Positions 1-11,846 of a stretch of 64,000 nucleotides of DNA are shown piece after piece; the stretch's first letter is position 1; the number at the start of each line of letters is the position of its first letter. The DNA is from Apium graveolens (lineage: Eukaryota > Streptophyta > Magnoliopsida > Apiales > Apiaceae): assembly GCF_009905375.1 (NCBI RefSeq), contig NC_133652.1, forward strand, positions 16,852,850 through 16,916,849, given 5' to 3'. Position numbers and translations under genes: made by a program. The notes under the pieces are model-generated. The model was given only the letters and a program-made list of their open reading frames with translations. It searched no databases and had not been told where the DNA came from.

Positions 1-1
1 A

Positions 2-1286
2 GGTCAAACCTCAGCTAGAAGACATCAAAAGGCCACTGTGATTTTGAAGCCCAAGAATCATTCATCAAAACATTCAAGCAAGAATCCTTTGGACCAAGTC
101 TATGCAACCCCTCAACCTGATGAAAAGAAGTTGCGTGGTCATTCCATTTCAAATAATAAAGATCCAAGAAACTCAGTCTTGAAGAAAAAGAATAGATAAA
201 ATCTACAGGCATGGAAAACTAATTTATGTGATGGCTGGACATCCTCGATTTGGAGAAGCCAAGAAAGAATAAAAATTGAGGCTCAAGCATCAGAAAAGGC
301 AGGCTGCCTTAGAAGCTAAGAAACAAGCTGAAAAGCTTGCAACCAAATCAGAAACTAAAAAGCCTGCCACCTTATCTGAAACTGAGAAGCTGGAGGAAAC
401 AAAACATAAATCTGTAAAAAGAGTAAGAAAGGTAAGAGCCAAAAGGAAGCTGGTATTTGAAGAAGAAGAGGTAGAACCAAATCCAACTCAGTCTAATAAT
501 ACAAATCAACCAACTATGCCCACATTGAAGCAAGTCGAAATCAAGGTCCATCCTGGTTATGGTGAGCCAATCATTCCCAAGGATGAACCAACAGACTGGG
601 AAAGCCTACCTATTCTTGAGCTGAACATCCCAATACCAACACCTCAAAAAGGAGAAAGAACATACCAAGCAAGCCAGTCAAGTCTATCCCATTTAAATCC
701 AAAACCTTATCTAAACCCAAGCCCACAGTCAACAAAGGAGATCAGCTCTTTATTTGTGACATAAAGGAGTTTTCAGACATTAATCTTTACCTGGATGAGC
801 TAGATGAAGACTACTAGAAAGATTAATGTTCAAGTATAAGGGTGGAAAGGAATTTACATGGCCCTTCATAGGATTCTCAATGAAGGCTACTCTATCTTAC
901 TAAAAGTATTCTATGCAATCAAGAACAATTTTGGATTCACCAAAGTGGCCAAAACAGGGATACTTAACAAAATTCAACAAATTCAAAGAAGGTAGGGAGA
1001 ACCAGGTGCACTTCCAAGAATCTTAAATATTCCTTACACTGGATGTAGAGTGCACTTGAATCCTTACTCGTTGATGGAGTTCAAGGATGAGAGGAACACC
1101 AAAAGATTTTTCAGAATAGAAGATCTGCTCAAAATATCAAGTAATAAAACTCTAAATGAAATGCAAGAGATGCTGAATCTATCTAATGAAGATGAAACTG
1201 AGTTCTACGGAAAACTTCAACTCCATATAGAAGAGAACAATGTGAAGCTTGGAAAGAAGACTAGACATTCAAGAAAAAAAAATTAA
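2..1286 (+). pseudogene. SIRE-A downstream (env-position) ORF, C-terminal part, broken
   Basis: Three open pieces (2-199, 276-764, 1050-1286) separated by stops and shifts correspond in order to pieces of the SIRE-B downstream ORF at 58013-59395. Recognisable shared blocks include a Lys-rich stretch, a G-x-P-I-I-x-KDEP-x-D/W motif near 555-600, and a final domain with the shared core EMQEMLNLS near 1160-1190. The protein is hydrophilic and Lys/Glu-rich, with no membrane segment in the visible part. Its function is unknown to me; the position matches the env-like or third ORF of Sireviruses. Translation is disrupted, so this is not a working gene. Confidence 0.7.
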
Positions 1287-1470
1287 TCTGCTCAGACTAG
1301 AGGAGCACCTTGAACAAGACTTGTGAGACCTTTTATGAACTTTCTTTTATCACTTTCAATAAAACTGCAGCACTTATCATTTTAATCTGCTATTGAATAA
1401 TCTTTTTGCAAAAGGTGTTTTGTTATCATCAAGTCCTCCTAAATTTATGCCTACAATTCTAGTAGACATA

Positions 1471-1483
1471 AATTGGGGGAGAT
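1471..1483 (+). promoter_or_regulatory. Polypurine tract of SIRE-A
   Basis: A purine-rich run (AATTGGGGGAGAT) lies immediately before the TG that opens the 3' LTR. This is the primer site for plus-strand DNA synthesis in LTR retrotransposons. Closely related tracts precede the 3' LTRs at 43248 and 59615. Confidence 0.75.
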
Positions 1484-2443
1484 TGTTAGGAATATGTTGT
1501 AGGCTTGATGATATTTTACCAAAACACCTTAGTAGATTTAATTAAGTGTGATTGTAGTTTTCAACGGATAATCTCATTATGTCATCCGTTGAAAGAGTAG
1601 CTTATGTTTAAATAAGTTTTTGTAGAACATTCATGTGTATTGTAATGTCTTAGAGAATTAGAAGTTGTAGGATATTCTAAGTCATGTTGACTACAAGAAT
1701 GATATGCAAAATAGGTTGGCTAATTCTATATATTAGATACTTTGTAATTTTGCATAAGTGAAATTGAGTCAACTGTTATGGAAATACTTCCAACGGATGT
1801 TTCTACAAGGCTTCGACGGATGACCCAACTCTCATTCAACGGATGATCCAATAAAGTCTCGACGAATACCAAATTCAAATAGGAGTTGATAGTGACTTGA
1901 CAGTCACATGGGTTGATTGTATACAAAAGAAATGTGGCATCCTATTAGCAGGATTTTGAGAACAAAGAAGCATTTCCATTTCCATGTTAACTTGAAGAAA
2001 TATAAAGATCCTGGATGGAGAAATGAAGAAACATGTGATTAGACTATAGTTTTATTTTATTAGTTTGTCTTTTTCACATGTAACTTGGTGATATATAACC
2101 AAGAGTAGCAAGTAGAAAAATATTGATTGAAAGAACAAAGAAATAGATAAGGCATAATATGTTAAGAATTTCTTTGTTCTCTCTTTGTAAATGTACTTGT
2201 AAGCAGCTCAGTGCATTCTTGCATCACAGAGTTCTCAATTAATATATATCTCTAGTGGAAAGTTCAATCCATCAGAAAGTTTTAAATCTTTGTGTTTTGA
2301 ATACATTCATATTCCATTCCGCACACTTGCATATTCAAACATTGATATATTTTCATAAAATAGTTTCTTAAATTTCGAAAAGAAACCTAGAATGCATTCA
2401 ACCCCCTTCTGTAGTTCTATTTTTAGATTGTTTGGGATTAAAA
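1484..2443 (+). repeat. 3' LTR of SIRE-A (about 960 bp)
   Basis: The LTR opens TGTTAGGAATATG directly after the polypurine tract. Its right end is set by alignment with the SIRE-B LTR, whose TAACA end reads TAAAA here. U3 carries six or so copies of a YCGACGGATGA-like motif between about 1562 and 1870, in both orientations, including a 9-bp perfect inverted repeat (TCAACGGAT near 1562 and ATCCGTTGA near 1585). A TATA box (ATATATAA, about 2090-2098) follows roughly 225 bp later. The C-rich stretch ACCCCCTTCT near 2401 is typical of copia LTR ends. Confidence 0.75.
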
Positions 2444-3439
2444 TAAAATTATTCTAATAAATGGGATTCAAAATTTTGAAGTTTCAAACTTTTAAAAATA
2501 ACCTCTAGCTAATTTAGTATCTTCAAGGTGTAAAACTGAACTTTCTAAAATTATGCCACTGCCAGCTAATCTTTCTTTTACAACACTACTAATATCTTTG
2601 GGTGTAGTGTGCCTATAAAATTTCAGTTCACTATACATTATGCAATATAGTTCTATCATAATTTAAGTGTAACTGGCTTGGAAAGCTGGTCCTCTGAATG
2701 TGCAGACAAGTGAAAAAGCGTTACAAAACATGGCATGACCAGTGCCAATGGCAGAGAAAACCTGGGAGCTATTTTTTCACTCAACAAATCACATGTTAAC
2801 ATTTGCTTAGTGTTCAATATACAACATGAATTCATGAGCCTAGAAAGAAGATAAATTAGTCTACCCGTATATTAATGATGAATCTAACTAAAATAAGAAC
2901 AAAAAAAGGCTATAATTTGGGAAAATGCAAGAAACTGAGGTTGCGAAAAATTGTAAAAACCTAAAAACTTTGTAAGAAAAAAAGGTTATAAATTTATAGC
3001 AAAGAAGGAGGAGATGTGAGATTAATATACAAAAGGTATGAAGAAGTACAAAGATAAATCAAGACAAACGAAGCTAAAAAAATCTGCAGCTAAATGACTA
3101 ATTACGAAGAAAGTTGGAGCTGTTAAACAATAACTTAAGGAGAGTGTTGGCGTTAGAGATGATAAAACTTATTCTCCCTCTCCTCTTTCTCTAGAAGAAG
3201 GGGTGAAAACATTTGAGCAAAAAAGGTCAATGCAATTGCCATTGAATGGTTAAAACTTGAAAACAACTAAAAATATCATAAGTAAACCGGTCTTTTTTAT
3301 TTATTGCTTGTATTTCTGTGGAGCATTAAAAGGTTCAATCCACTAAAAGGCTAAAGTGAAGAGTTGCGAGCAACTATTCATTCGAAAAGATAAAGCAATT
3401 TATTTTAATGCTCTCGCAGCAAGCATAGTGGTACTTGGT
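2444..3439. other. Spacer with one exon-like frame on the minus strand
   Basis: No gene is recognised here. On the minus strand 2659-2492 is an ATG-initiated 55-codon frame of ordinary protein-like composition (for example ISSVVKERLAGSGIILES), which I cannot assign to a family. Just upstream on the same strand, 2790-2690 also reads open. The rest is A-rich. It lies downstream of the RPA-like pseudogene on the same strand and could be a remnant of another host gene or chance. Confidence 0.3.
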
Positions 3440-5045
3440 CTAAGGGGCGTCATTGCCGCTTCCGATGGAAGCTTCAACAGCTTCAATAACAACGGATACC
3501 TTCCTCTTATGTTCACTGCTACCTCCCGATTCAGAGCTGGTGGAACAGCCGTCACGATTTTGAGAAGCCTATAACATAGGATAATAAGATAAATTGAAAG
3601 TTGTTAAATTGTATATCACTGTGGTTTAAGCAAGAGCGTAAGCACATATGATGGGACGATGATTGGCATGTGCTTGAGCATTTTTTTCATAAGCAGCCTC
3701 CAGTTCTTTCAATGGTGTGAAAACCGCCGATATACTGTAGTCTTGTAGACCTTCAACCAGATTGTACTTGTTCAATTTCAGCTTGTAAACAAATTCCTTA
3801 CCCACAAGGGCATGCCGTTTTTAGGGGTACAAAAGTATCTTCTTCTGGAATTTTATTAATTAGTTTCTTGGCTGAGACGTCTAGCAATTGCTCGACAGTA
3901 GAATTGATGAAAGGGTTGGGGGGAACTATGCACTTAGTTAAATTATATGCCAAGCCCAGATGTACACGTGATTAACTGTAAACATGTCGCCTTACATGGC
4001 TAGAGGGTACTTAATTGGTTGCTTGCAATAATTGCAGATAAAAACCGCATCCCGAAGAGTGCCCATTTTCACGCATGACTCGCATGATATATAATACCAT
4101 CAAAAGTGATTATTGATGGCAGTTATGGTGGCCTTCAAAGTCATAACATCAACATACTATAGTTTAAGATTAAAAAGCCCTTATGATAATATGGAACATT
4201 TTATGCTGATTAACACGGAATGGCGTGAGATTTCACCTGAAGTTTAGCGTATATTTGTAGTTCACCAACACATGTAGCCCTGACCAGGGATTCCACGATC
4301 ATTTGATTAACAAACATTATTTCCTCAGGGGTTAGCTTGGCATCACCGGGGCCTTCAATAGCCACGATTGTTGGTGTTAAGGCCTAGAACCTATCCCTTA
4401 TAGAAAAGACATGTCCCACCTCTAGGTTAACATAAATTTTGTTAGCGCTAGTTATAGCGAAAGTCAAAGCACCTGCGTGACATAAGGGGGGCATTATAGC
4501 TACTTTATAAATATCGAGAAATGTCACAAAAAATGTAGAATAACCTTTTTCTCACGACTTGACTACACATTTTTACTACTAAGGAACATAGTCCTTATGT
4601 TGAAAGGTCTTGATTGTGACAGAGAAGATAACAATAACATTGAGCGCTTCATCTCCAATATATAGCGTGGGATCAAACTGCTCGCCTAGTTTACCCCACA
4701 GAGTGGCGGTGCTGGTGAAAAAGCTAAAAAAATAGTAAGAAGGTAAATACGTCAGGATGAATACTTGGTAAATAACCAATTTTTTTATTAGCAATTCCCA
4801 TTTACTAATCTGTGAAAATTATAATATCCCTTTTTTTAAGCCAACCCTGACAGCCTCAACCTCACCATAACCGCAGAAGCATCCCACAATATCTGCAATA
4901 AGTAAAAGGTATTAATTACAGTATAGTTTGTGTAATAGCAACCCAGGAAAATAAGGTAATGATCTTAAATGGACCCAACGCAATAAATTATTGAAATATT
5001 AGGAGTCAGGAATCGGTTTACGAATAAATCAGAGATCTTATAGAT

Positions 5046-5330
5046 TTGACGATTAGCTATTTCTACGTTCAAGCCTTACTGGTAAAGCCATCCGAAAGCT
5101 TTCATGGTCGAATAAGTTTGCTAAGAATCGTGTGTATATAAGGGAGTAAGACTAAAATAAGCCAATATTGTCATACAACAGTAAAAATGGATTCTAAATA
5201 GCATAAAGCTTTCGATCATAAAAAGATACATGATATATTTCTCGTATAAATAAAATCTAAGGTGATGTAAATAGCTAAATACAGTATAATGATATAATTT
5301 AAATCTTTAAAGTATAACCTTCTAAATTAA
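5046..5330. repeat. Intronic repeat unit B, left copy
   Basis: This stretch matches 12000-12285 and, in part, 12345-12520 in the same orientation. Shared blocks include GACTAAAATAA, CCAATATTGTCATACAACA, an ATGGATTCTA block and an ATAAATAAAATC-type block. It lies in the same intron of the RPA-like pseudogene on the other side of the inserted element, so the intron already held tandem copies before the insertion. Confidence 0.7.
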
Positions 5331-5333
5331 ACC

Positions 5334-6448
5334 GGTTAACGACGGAATTTGTTGAAAACAAATTCGGGGAGGTTTGCTGGAATTGTAGTGGTAGTTGACA
5401 ACGACGAACGGCGTAGGACGTTAGTTGATGACGGGTAACGGTGCAAGATGATAGTCATCAACGAGGAATGACGTAGGATGATTAGGGTTAGGGTTTGATA
5501 TTTGGGGATGGTTGAGATCGTATGGATTGTCGAATTGCAATCAAGAGCGAATGTCGAATTCTCTCTATTTCGCAAGGGTTACTTCATTCCATATAATATG
5601 CCTATGTACCCCTATTTATAGGAAATCAAGCCAAATGTAGTTATTAGGAAACAAGTAACCTAGATGGGCCTTGACTCACCTTTATGATGCCCTAATGGAT
5701 CGGAGCCACCTCCTTTGATTAGAGTCGTTATGGGCCTCACAAACCCAGTTACCTTTTCAAAGTATGGTGGCCAAGTCATTGGCCCAAAAACATCGGAGTC
5801 AATGTCAAACTAGAACCATGGAAAAGGGAAAATAAGTAATGGTTTTTGAGAGCTATGACTTACAAAGGGGTGACGTCCTTCGACCCCCCTAACTGTGTGA
5901 TCCCTGTTAGCCGGGATGGGGCATAATTCATAAAGGGATAAGTCTTGAATGGATTGGATTTGAATTAATGAACAGAGGCCCAAAGTTGATGTTTGGGTTA
6001 GGACATTTTTTTTGACAATCTTCGTAAAATAACTATTTTGCGCTGGGCTTGACCTTTGGGCTAGGACTTTCCCTAGTCGAGGTTCAATGCCAACTTTCCC
6101 TGGTCGAGACCTAATGCTAACCTTTGGGCTAGGAATTTCCTTGGTCAGGGCCGAATGCTAACCTTTTCTGATCGAGGATCAATCCCAACCTTTGGGCTAG
6201 GACAGTACTCCGTGAGCCCATAGCCTTTAAGTCCAATATTTTTAGTGCTTTTTCCTCCAATAGAGCCTAAGCATACCTTTGGGTTTGAACAAAGCTTAGT
6301 GGGTTTTTCCCGCGTAAAGCTGAGAGACTTATAGAATCTCATATGTAAATAAGACCCATAACCATTCTTTGGGCGGGTTATACCTTTAGGCTAACTCAAT
6401 ATTTTTTTGAAACATAAAATTAGGTTACACCTAATTTTGGGTGTAACA
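5334..6448 (-). repeat. LTR of the non-autonomous element, 3' copy (1115 bp)
   Basis: Direct repeat of 10589-11828. It contains a short internal tandem array near 6050-6215 (repeated TTTGGGCTAGGA followed by TTCCTTGGTC or similar, about 50-70 bp per unit). The minus-strand TATA box TATAAATA is at 5613-5620. The left end reads GGTTAAC where the other copy has TGTTAAC. Confidence 0.85.
5613..5620 (-). promoter_or_regulatory. TATA box of the LTR
   Basis: TATAAATA on the minus strand in the flank CCTATAAATAGGGG. The matching site in the other LTR (about 10857-10864) has a substitution, giving TACAAATA. Confidence 0.5.
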
Positions 6449-6599
6449 ATTGCCCCAGTTTCTTGCAACTTTAAGAGTAAAAGAAACTTCTGATAAAAAA
6501 TTTCATGATACTTGGGCGAGCCCAGTTCTCCAGTCCAATGTCTTTATGTTTTCTTCTACGACCAAGGTCCTAATCAAACCTTTGGGAAAACTCTATCAT

Positions 6600-6800
6600 T
6601 GGGTGAGCTTCCTAGGCTTTAATAGAGAACACCTTTGGGGGAGGATACACCTTTGGTAGAGAACACTCCTTTGGTGGAGGACACTATCTTTGGTAGTGAA
6701 CAACTTTGGGGGAGAACACCTTTTAGTTGAGGACAAACCTTTGGTAGAGAACATCTTTGTTAGAGGACAAACCTTTGGGGGAGAATACCTATAGTGATGG
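6600..6800. repeat. Degenerate short tandem repeat inside the non-autonomous element
   Basis: About seven imperfect units of roughly 25 bp, each a variant of CTTTGGTAGAGAACAC or CTTTGGGGGAGGACAC. No gene is apparent. Confidence 0.65.
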
Positions 6801-7959
6801 ACACCATGCATTAAGTTACACGTCAAACTTGATAGCTAAAATCTCCTACCATTAATTATGTCCAAAAGGGGGCATCCTTCACAAGTGGGCATGGTCCCTA
6901 CCTTTGGACAATGTCTTTTCTCCCATCTTTCGGGTCGAACCCCTAGGCTTAGGCGATGTCAAAGTAGGGTCGATGCTCTTTTTTGGGCATGACAACTCTA
7001 GTTTCTTGCAACAAGTATTTGTAAGAGAAACTAACTTATCCTCCCGATATTTTTTCTTTCCCTTCCTTTAAAGAGTGACTGCTCAAAGCATGAGATACAT
7101 ATTCGTGAATTTTCAGTTTTTGGGTGAGATCCTCCTTACAGGTTGTCGTTCTTCATTCTTTAACACTACTCTCGGGGGGTGACACCAGATCCACTAACGG
7201 ATGACAACAATTCAATAAAGGAGAAGTTGGTACATTAACGGGCAACTTCAGTTCACTAATGGGTGGCACATTATGCCACATAAACTTGTTCTAAATGATT
7301 AGCCTTCAGTGTTGAATATTTGAACTTGGCATTTGGCACAAAAGGGCAACATCATTGTAATGAGACACCGTTAAAATGAAGACATCGTTGAAAAGTGGTA
7401 GGCCGATTTAGTGTTTTTTACTTCTTATATTGGTAAATCTTTGGAGTTTGACCCAATTCCTTTAAGGAAATACCTCATAGCTAGGCCTAGTGGACGATGG
7501 CACCAAAAGAATAAGAGAACTTTTGTGGAGAGTGAGGCTTTTCCAGTGTGGCGGTCGCTGATAACTGGGAGATACCCTTAGTTGTTAGAAAGGCACAACT
7601 TATCATCTTCAATTTCTCATTGTAGCATTCCAATATCATTTCTTACACATATTATGTACTAGGATCTAAAAGGCGAGGTCTCATAACATAGGGTAAGGTC
7701 ATTGATAAGCCCATTACTTCATGTCTCAGGTATTACCGCATTCTCCCGACCTCGTGAATAATGAATTATGAAAGGTATGGCCTTCTTTGAAGACGCTAGG
7801 TAGCGGGTACTTCTATAATTTTCTTCCGGCTCTGGATACTAGTCACGAGCTAGACTCACATCTCGATGGTATTCAAACAGAATCACCCTATAAGGATCTT
7901 CAAAGCATAATCACCCCCCCGGGGCCTTTTTCAAGAGATAACGTCTTTTTTTTACTAAT

Positions 7960-8800
7960 GATAACATCCTTCTTTTCATGAGTTATCCAAATAATATCTT
8001 CCTCTTTTGGAGGAGGTCTTCCAAATAACACCCCCTTTCAGAAGAGATCTTCTTTAAATAACATCCTCGTTTGGAAGAGGTCTTCCAAATAACACCTAAT
8101 TTAGAAAAGGTCTTCAACTTATGGCATCTCCTTTTAGAGAAGGTATTCTATAGACAACATCCATGTCTAAAGGAGGTCTTTAAAAATTAGCATCCCCCTT
8201 TAGAGGTCTTCAACACATGACATCTCTTTTTAAAGGAGATCTTCTACAGATAACATATGCCTTCATAGAAGGTCTTCAAATAATATCATCCTTCTTTAGA
8301 TGATGTCTTTAAAAAAACATCTCCATTTATAGGAGGTCTTTAACACATGTCATCTTGCTTTAGAGGAGGTTTTCTCCAAATAACACCCTCCTCTACATGA
8401 TGTCTTTTAAAAATAAGCATCCTTTTAAGCAAAACTTCATATCTTTATAAAAGCACTGTCTTCATATAAGTCAAAAAATGTAAGGCGAGTTCAAGAGCTT
8501 TGGGCGACCTCTCCCGGTGAACTCACAAACAAAGGGAGAGATTTGGGCGATCACTCCGTGTGAACTCTCAAACAAAAGGAGAGGTTTGGGCGACCTTTAC
8601 TAGGTGACAACTCCCGGGCGACTTTTCAATTTGAGGGGGGAGCTTTGAGCAAGCTCTTCAGTAGAAGACAATTTTAGGAGGATTCTCCTACAGAGGGGCG
8701 ACTTTCTTATGCTAGAGCTTTAGGCGACTTGTCATGTGGGGTGAAAGCCTTGGGCAAGCTCTCAAGAACAATGAGAGGCTTGGGCGAGCTCTCCTACAAG
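7960..8800. repeat. Two families of degenerate tandem repeats inside the non-autonomous element
   Basis: From about 7960 to 8430 units of roughly 45-50 bp repeat the pattern AGGAGGTCTTC followed by AAATAACATCC. The same family resumes at about 9590-9800. From about 8490 to 8800 a second family repeats a TTTGGGCGACCTCTCC-like core with GTGAACTC and CAAACAAA. Neither shows a sustained reading frame. They make up most of the element interior and explain the lack of coding sequence. Confidence 0.65.
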
Positions 8801-8850
8801 TGTTAAGCTAAACACAAAATTCTTCTGTACATGTCACGTCTCACGAAGAG

Positions 8851-9300
8851 GCATCTCACATAGAGGCATCTCACGAAGAGGCATATCACGTAAAGGCATC
8901 TCACGAAGAGGTATCTCATGTAGAGGCATCTCACGAAGAGGCATCTCACATAGAGGCATCTCATGAAGAGGCATCTCATTTAGAGGCATCTCATGTAGAG
9001 GCATCTAACGAAGAGGCATATCACGTAGAGACATCTCACGAAGAGGCATCTCACAAAGAGGCATCTCAAGTAAAGGCATCTCAGTTAGAGGCATCTCACG
9101 TAGAGGAATCTCACGAAGAGGCATCTCACATAGAGGCATCTAACGAAGAGGCATCTTACGTAGAAGCATCTCATATATAGGCATCTTATGTAGAGGCATA
9201 TTACGTAGAGGCATCTTACGAAGAGGCATCTCACTTAGAGGCATCTCACGTAGAGGCATCTCACGTAGAGGCATCTCATGAAGAGGCATCTCACGTAGAG
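8851..9300. repeat. 15-bp minisatellite, 30 units in unbroken register
   Basis: Thirty consecutive 15-bp units of GCATCTCACGTAGAG or close variants occupy exactly 450 bp with no insertion or deletion; a partial unit precedes 8851. In one plus-strand frame the unit reads Ala-Ser-His-x-Glu, open in 29 of 30 units (a TAG ends the unit at 9166-9180). One minus-strand frame reads Met-Pro-Leu-Arg-Glu, with stops in at least two units. The strict multiple-of-three register is unusual for a neutral minisatellite, but no start, flanking frame or known protein supports a gene. Confidence 0.9.
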
Positions 9301-10568
9301 GCATTCTTCTGATCCTCATGTTTAGAGGTCTTCAAATAAATTAAGAATAAACCTATTCCCAAGGAGGACCAATATCAATCCTACAATATTACAAAGGTGT
9401 CGGGAGTACGGCTCACCAGAGTATTCCTGAGATGCCCAGAAGTACGAGTCATAACAATATGTTGGGCGACGTTCTCTACGGAAGAGAAGCCAAAAATTGA
9501 TACCACAACAGTACTAAGGCGTCCGGAAGTACGAACTACCAGATCAAGTTGGAATGTCATGCTCCTTAGGAGATAGGCTGTTGAAAATATGCAAATATCC
9601 TCATTCGGAAGAGGTATTCTATAAATAACATCCTATAAATAACATCCTCATATACATGAGGTCTTTATAAAACAAAATCCTTATTTGAAAGAGGTCTTCC
9701 ACAAATTATATCCTCTCGTCGAGGGAGGTCTTCATCAAATAAAATGCATCTCATATAAAGGAGGTCTTCAACATAATTCTCATAGAAGGTCTTCAAATGT
9801 ATCCTAGTTTGAGAATTTCAGAGATAGAGAAATGCATTATATATTCATATTTAGAGGTCCTGGCTAATAAGACCCATAAATACTACTCCCAGACTTTGTA
9901 GACAATAAAATAAATACAAAGTTTAAAGTGCAATAATAAAATAGAGAGGAATAGAAACGGCGTACGTGTTTGATAGTAATTATTGAGAGGCTCTATCACT
10001 CCAAATCAGCAAGAGGCTCCAAAGAGTCCATAACTCTGAATCCTCAAATTAGGAATTATTATCGGCAATACCATATTTTCCCATAGCTTGAATCCTTATG
10101 TCGACCTAGACCTATCCATTATGATACAATTCATCTCGATCACAGTCCTCTTTGTCACTGAATGGTGATGGTCTTCTAATAAGGGCGACCTCTAATGATC
10201 GCTTTTGGGAGACGCTCCTTGCTTCCACAGGGTCGTGGCAGTTCTTTGAACTTGGATGAAATTCATCTGAAAATGCCTCTCCTACTCGGTGGTATCCATA
10301 TAAGAGCCATGCTCTTTATTATCTTACTCATCAAACAAGGATGTCTTCCCCAATTAGAAGGATGGGGTTTCCCCTACCTTGGGTGAAGACTTTCTCAAGA
10401 TCTAAAGTCTGCCTACTTGACATAGCATGTAGCATAGATCGGGAGTCTTCCTAATAGAGGGCTAATAAAATAATCTCCCTTTTTGGAAAACCCCAAATAC
10501 ATTCCATCCAGTGTTCTTCTTCGATGATTTTTTTTATTGCGATATCCTTCCTCTAGAGATTCCAAAAT

Positions 10569-10586
10569 CCCCTTCTTTTAGCGCCA
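10569..10586 (-). promoter_or_regulatory. Primer-binding site of the non-autonomous element
   Basis: On the minus strand TGGCGCTAAAAGAAGGGG begins 2 bp after the LTR end. It differs at only a few positions from TGGCGCTAGAAGGAGGGGG at 35402-35384, the primer site of the gypsy fragment. The tRNA primer is not identified. Confidence 0.65.
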
Positions 10587-10588
10587 AT

Positions 10589-11828
10589 TGTTAACAAATG
10601 AATTTGGTGAAAACAAATCTGGGGTGGTTTGCTGGAATTGTGGTGGTAGTTGACGATAATGAACGGCGTAGGGCATTAATTGACGACGGGGGACGATAAT
10701 CGTCAACGAGGAACGACGTAGGATAATTAGGGTTAGGGTTTGATATTTGGGGATGGCTGAGATCGTATGGATTGTCGGATTACAATCAAGAGCGAATGTT
10801 GAATTCTCTCTATTTTGCAAGGGTTGCTTCGTTCCATACAATGTGCCTACGTACCCCTATTTGTATGGGATCAAGGCAAACGTAGTTCTTGGGAAACAAA
10901 TAACCTAGGTTGGCCTTGACTCACCTTTATGCCCTAATGGATCGAAGTCACCGCCTTTGAGTAGAGTCATTATGGGCCTTACAAGCCTAGTTACCTTCTC
11001 GAAATATGGCGTCCAAGTCATTGGCCCGAGAACATCGGAGTCAATATCAACCTAGAACCATGGAAAAAGGAAGCTAAGCAATGGATTTTGAGACCTATGA
11101 CCTACAAAGGGGTGATGTCCTTCGACCCCCTAACTGGGTGATCCCTATTAGCTTGGATGGGGCCTAATCCATTATAGGGATAAGTATTGACTTGATTGGA
11201 TTTGAATTAATAAATAGAGGTTCAATGTTGATATTTGGGCTAGGACGTTTCTTCTTTGACAATCTTTCTAAAATGGCTTTTTTGCTCTATGATTGACCTT
11301 TGGGCTAGGACATTCCCTAGGCGAGGCCCAATGCCAACTTTCCCTGGTCGGGACCTAATGCTAACCTTTGGGCTAGGATTTTCCTTGGTCAGGGATGAAT
11401 GCCAATCTTTTCTGATCGAGGCCCAATGTCAACCTTTGGACGAGGACTTTCCTTGGTTAAGGCCCAATGCTAACCTGTTATGATCGATGCCCAATGCCAA
11501 CATTTGGGCTAAGAATTTCCTTGGTTAGGGCCCAATTCCAACATTTCCTGGTCGAGGCCCAATTCCAACCTTTGGGATAGGACAATAATCCGCGGCACCT
11601 TAGTTTTTAAGTCCAATATCTTTAATTATTTTCCCGCCAATAGAGCCTAAGCATACCTTTAGGCTTGAACAAAGCTTAGTGGGCTTTTCTCGCGTAAAAC
11701 TGAGAGTCTTCTAGAATCCCTTCTGTAAATGAGGCTCATAACCATTTTTTGGGCGGGTTATACCTTTAGGCAGGCTCATTATTTTCCCGAGACATACAAT
11801 TAGGTTACACCTAATTTTGGGTATAACA
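10589..11828 (-). repeat. LTR of the non-autonomous element, 5' copy (1240 bp)
   Basis: Direct repeat of 5334-6448 and about 125 bp longer. Most of the excess lies in the internal tandem array (about 11300-11590), which has extra units of the GGCCCAATGCCAACCTTTGG type. The boundaries TGTTAAC...TATAACA are followed by the target duplication AAACC. Confidence 0.85.
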
Positions 11829-11846
11829 AAACCCATTCTGGCGATG

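Larger units (their letters stand above)
1..2443 (+). mobile_element. 3' end of Sirevirus-like Ty1/copia element SIRE-A
   Basis: This block holds the C-terminal part of a post-pol open reading frame, a polypurine tract and a 3' LTR; the rest lies left of the window. It is assigned by colinear similarity, at protein and DNA level, to 57703-60675 of SIRE-B further right. The same protein blocks occur in the same order, followed by the same tract and an LTR that starts TGTTA. A post-pol ORF of this kind is known in Sirevirus copia elements. The element is degenerate. Identity of the lineage is inferred from the SIRE-B pol gene, since SIRE-A pol is not in view. Confidence 0.8.
5334..11828 (-). 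mobile_element. Complete non-autonomous LTR retrotransposon (LARD-like, gypsy-type primer site)
   Basis: Two direct LTRs (5334-6448 and 10589-11828) bound a 4.1-kb interior with no long reading frame. The 5-bp target duplication AAACC lies at 5329-5333 and 11829-11833. LTR ends are TGTTA...TAACA (the first base is G in the left copy). On the minus strand a primer site TGGCGCTAAAAGAAGGGG follows the LTR end after 2 bp, and a purine-rich stretch (AAGAAACTGGGGC) precedes the other LTR, so the element points left. No gag or pol was found, so it would depend on another element's proteins. The gypsy fragment at 34380-36002 has nearly the same primer site. The interior is mostly tandem repeats. It sits in an intron of the RPA-like pseudogene. 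Confidence 0.88.

Noticed and set aside
3356..3574. 72-codon plus-strand ORF
   Set aside because: It is the antisense of the Ser-rich C-terminal exon of the RPA-like pseudogene.
5336..5575. 79- and 87-codon minus ORFs in both LTRs (also 10578-10841)
   Set aside because: They fall inside LTR sequence, are low-complexity, and differ by shifts between the two copies.
8851..9300. CRISPR-like appearance of the 15-bp array
   Set aside because: Units are contiguous with no spacers, and the DNA is plant nuclear; it is a minisatellite.
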